From Herbiconiux flava (GTDB lineage Bacteria > Actinomycetota > Actinomycetes > Actinomycetales > Microbacteriaceae): DNA of 64,000 nt. Location: contig NZ_JACCBM010000001.1 of the NCBI RefSeq assembly GCF_013409865.1, forward strand, positions 2,108,001 to 2,172,000, read 5' to 3'. Below the pieces are notes generated by a model. The model did not search any database. It was not told where the DNA came from and saw nothing but the letters and a program-made list of their open reading frames with translations. Positions 62,249-64,000 of this stretch are shown here, piece after piece; within the stretch, counting starts at the first letter, position 1; every line of letters starts with the position of its first letter. A program made the translations under genes and the position numbers.

Positions 62249-63799
62249 TTGTTCCCGTTCGACTCCCTCATCATCGTCGCCGTCGTCGGCGTCGTGGTGC
62301 TGATCGCGCTGATCGTGGTCATCACCCTGCTGCGCGGCATCAAGGTCGCCAAGCCCGACGAGGCGATCATCGTCACCTCGCGCCAGAAGGCCGTCAAATC
62401 GGGCCAGACCGCGCTCGAGGAGACTGAGAACGCCGGCCAGCGCGTCGTCTTCGGCTCGCGCGTGTTCGTCAAGCCCATCGTCGAGGCGCACTTCAAGCTC
62501 TCGCTCCGCAGCCGGCAGCTCAACGTGCAGGCGACCGCCCAGACCAAGGACGCCATCACCATCAAGGTGAACGCCGTCGCCGTCGTGAAGGTCGGCGGCT
62601 CGGAGTCGATGGTGCGCGCCGCCGCCCAGCGCTTCCTGAACCAGCAGGACCAGATCGAGACCTCCACCGAGGAGGTGCTCTCCGGTTCGGTGCGATCGAT
62701 CGTCGGTCAGCTGACGGTGACCGAGATCATCACGAACCGCCAAGCCCTCCAGGGTCAGGTGCTCGACGCCGTGCGCGAGTCGCTCGACGTGCAGGGCCTG
62801 CAGATCGACACACTCCAGATCAAGGAGATCGACGACGACAACGGCTACATCCGTGACCTCGGTCGCGCGGAAGCCGCCCGCGTGAAGCAGGTCGCCGAGG
62901 TCGCCGAGTCGGTGGCCCGCCGCACCTCCGAGGAAGCCCGGATCGAGGCCGATCAGGCCGTCGCCGAGCAGCAGCGCAAGCTCGACCTGCGGAACGCCGA
63001 GATCCAGAAGGAGACCGACAAAGCCCGTGCCGAGGCCGCCGCCTCCCGTCCGCTGGCCGAGGCGATCTCGCAGCAGGAGGTCATCGCCCAGCAGGAGATC
63101 ACCGCCGGCAAGCGCGTGGGCCTCCGCAAGCAGGAGCTCGACGCCGAGATCCGCGCCGTGGCCGACGCCGAGGCGTACTCGCTGGAGAAGAAGGCCCAGG
63201 CCGACGCGGCCGCCGCCGTCGCCGCCGCGGTCGCCGAGCGCGATCGCCGCAAGGCGCAGGCCGAGGCCGTCGAGGCCGAGGGTATCGCCGAGCGCAACCG
63301 CCGCCGCAGCGCCGCCGAGGCCACCGAGGCCGAGGGTGTGGCCGAGAAGAACCGCCGTATCGCCGCCGCGGAGGCGCTCCGGGCCGAGGGCGAGGCCGAG
63401 GCGAACTCGATCCGCGTGAAGGGTGCCGCCGAGGCGGAGGCCACACGTGCGCAGGCCGACGCCCTCGAGGAGCGCGCCGACGACCTGCTGCGCCAGCAGG
63501 TCATCGGGCAGCTGCCCGCGATCGTGCGCGCGGCCTCGGAGCCGCTCGCCGCGATCACGAACATGACGGTCATCTCGAACGACGGCAACGGCGTCGAGCA
63601 GGTCGGCGGCAACGTCGCGAGCCAGCTCGCCTCGTCGATGCAGATCGTGAAGGACCTCGTGGGCATCGACATCGCCGAGATCGTCACGGGCCGCGTCTCG
63701 GGCGCCGCCGCCGGCGCCGCAGCGGGCCGGGCCCTTGCCGACGCGGGCGTCGCCCCGTCCACCACCCGCACGGCTCCCAGCCCCGACGCCGCCATCTGA
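62249..63799 (+). CDS. Flotillin/SPFH domain protein
   Basis: 516 residues from TTG 62249, chosen for AGGAAGG (62235-62241) at 7 bases and because it begins the membrane segment (about 5-32). An SPFH/band 7 domain (about 35-190) is followed by a very long Ala/Glu-rich coiled coil (about 195-430) with EAEG repeats, then a Gly/Ala tail. Membrane-microdomain scaffold. No NfeD-type partner lies beside it in the window. Confidence 0.9.
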   Translation: MFPFDSLIIVAVVGVVVLIALIVVITLLRGIKVAKPDEAIIVTSRQKAVKSGQTALEETENAGQRVVFGSRVFVKPIVEAHFKLSLRSRQLNVQATAQTKDAITIKVNAVAVVKVGGSESMVRAAAQRFLNQQDQIETSTEEVLSGSVRSIVGQLTVTEIITNRQALQGQVLDAVRESLDVQGLQIDTLQIKEIDDDNGYIRDLGRAEAARVKQVAEVAESVARRTSEEARIEADQAVAEQQRKLDLRNAEIQKETDKARAEAAASRPLAEAISQQEVIAQQEITAGKRVGLRKQELDAEIRAVADAEAYSLEKKAQADAAAAVAAAVAERDRRKAQAEAVEAEGIAERNRRRSAAEATEAEGVAEKNRRIAAAEALRAEGEAEANSIRVKGAAEAEATRAQADALEERADDLLRQQVIGQLPAIVRAASEPLAAITNMTVISNDGNGVEQVGGNVASQLASSMQIVKDLVGIDIAEIVTGRVSGAAAGAAAGRALADAGVAPSTTRTAPSPDAAI

Positions 63800-63845
63800 T
63801 CGCGTCGCCGCCCCTCCATGCCTAGGCGGGAGGGGCGGCGCCCGG

Positions 63846-63851
63846 TAGCGT
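63846..63851 (+). promoter_or_regulatory. Putative -10 box of the ligD-like gene
   Basis: TAGCGT ends 7 bases before the ATG at 63859, the same box and spacing as at 61117. Confidence 0.4.
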
Positions 63852-63858
63852 GAGCGCC

Positions 63859-64000
63859 ATGGCTAGTGAGGCGACCACGGTCGACGTCGACGGACCGCAC
63901 GGCACCCGCGAGGTGCGCATCTCGAGCCCGTCGCGGCTCGTCTTCCCCGAGGCGGGCATCACCAAGCTCGGCCTCGCCGAGTACCACATCGCGGTCGGGG
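63859..64000 (+). CDS. ligD: LigD-type polymerase/primase domain protein (truncated by window end)
   Basis: The first 47 residues, including REVRISSPSRLVFPEAGITKLGLAEYHIAVG, match the N-terminus of the LigD polymerase domain (archaeo-eukaryotic primase fold) used in bacterial non-homologous end joining. Whether a ligase or nuclease domain is attached cannot be seen because the window ends here. Confidence 0.82.
   Translation, partial: MASEATTVDVDGPHGTREVRISSPSRLVFPEAGITKLGLAEYHIAVG

Overview
The window looks like a chromosomal segment of a high-GC actinobacterium, most likely family Microbacteriaceae. The evidence is the 16S/23S sequence character, an rrn operon with no tRNA in the 16S-23S spacer, the actinobacterial gene order tlyA-nadK-recN-(membrane protein)-pyrG-nudix-xerD-parA-scpA-scpB-rluB-tyrA-cmk-der, strong GC bias at third codon positions, and many starts placed 6-8 nt after a -10 box (leaderless style). 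The family call is an inference; the genus was not determined.

Layout. 1-5.9 kb: a complete rrn operon (16S, 23S, 5S) with promoter, spacers and a UUCG-capped terminator. 5.98-21.2 kb: a nearly gapless, co-directional housekeeping block in which most neighbours overlap by ATGA or longer, covering ribosome methylation, NAD kinase, RecN repair, CTP synthesis, XerD/ParA/ScpAB chromosome handling, RluB pseudouridylation, tyrosine synthesis, Cmk and Der. 21.2-23.9 kb: a ROK kinase, a TetR regulator, tRNA-Pro(GGG) with a displaced copy of its own 3' end 160 bp downstream (att-like), and a small flavin/F420-type protein.

23.9-55.9 kb: a 32-kb carbohydrate region. It holds four LacI and three DeoR regulators, seven sugar-kinase-type domains (two PfkB, three FGGY, one uridine-kinase-like, and one P-loop domain fused to a HAD phosphatase), four aldolases from different families, five dehydrogenases (Gfo/Idh, long-chain mannitol type, three SDR), a phosphomannose isomerase and one complete sugar ABC transporter. 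A short UvrA-like ABC protein sits inside it. No aldose isomerase (xylA, rhaA or araA type) is recognisable. This suggests the region processes ketoses and polyols, which are oxidised to ketoses, phosphorylated and then cleaved. Several divergent promoters carry LacI-type operators built on one shared pattern, GACA-N-CG-N-TGTC.

55.9-64 kb: a DEAD-box RNA helicase, PEP carboxylase, a small secreted lysozyme-like protein, a second Gfo/Idh oxidoreductase, a flotillin/SPFH protein, and the first 142 bases of a LigD-type polymerase gene cut by the window edge.

No CRISPR array, insertion sequence, transposase or prophage structural gene was seen. The most notable observations are the shared operator grammar across the sugar region, the duplicated tRNA-Pro 3' end, the kinase-HAD fusion, a leader peptide coupled to a lacI gene, and a three-copy 15-bp-period repeat before an FGGY kinase.
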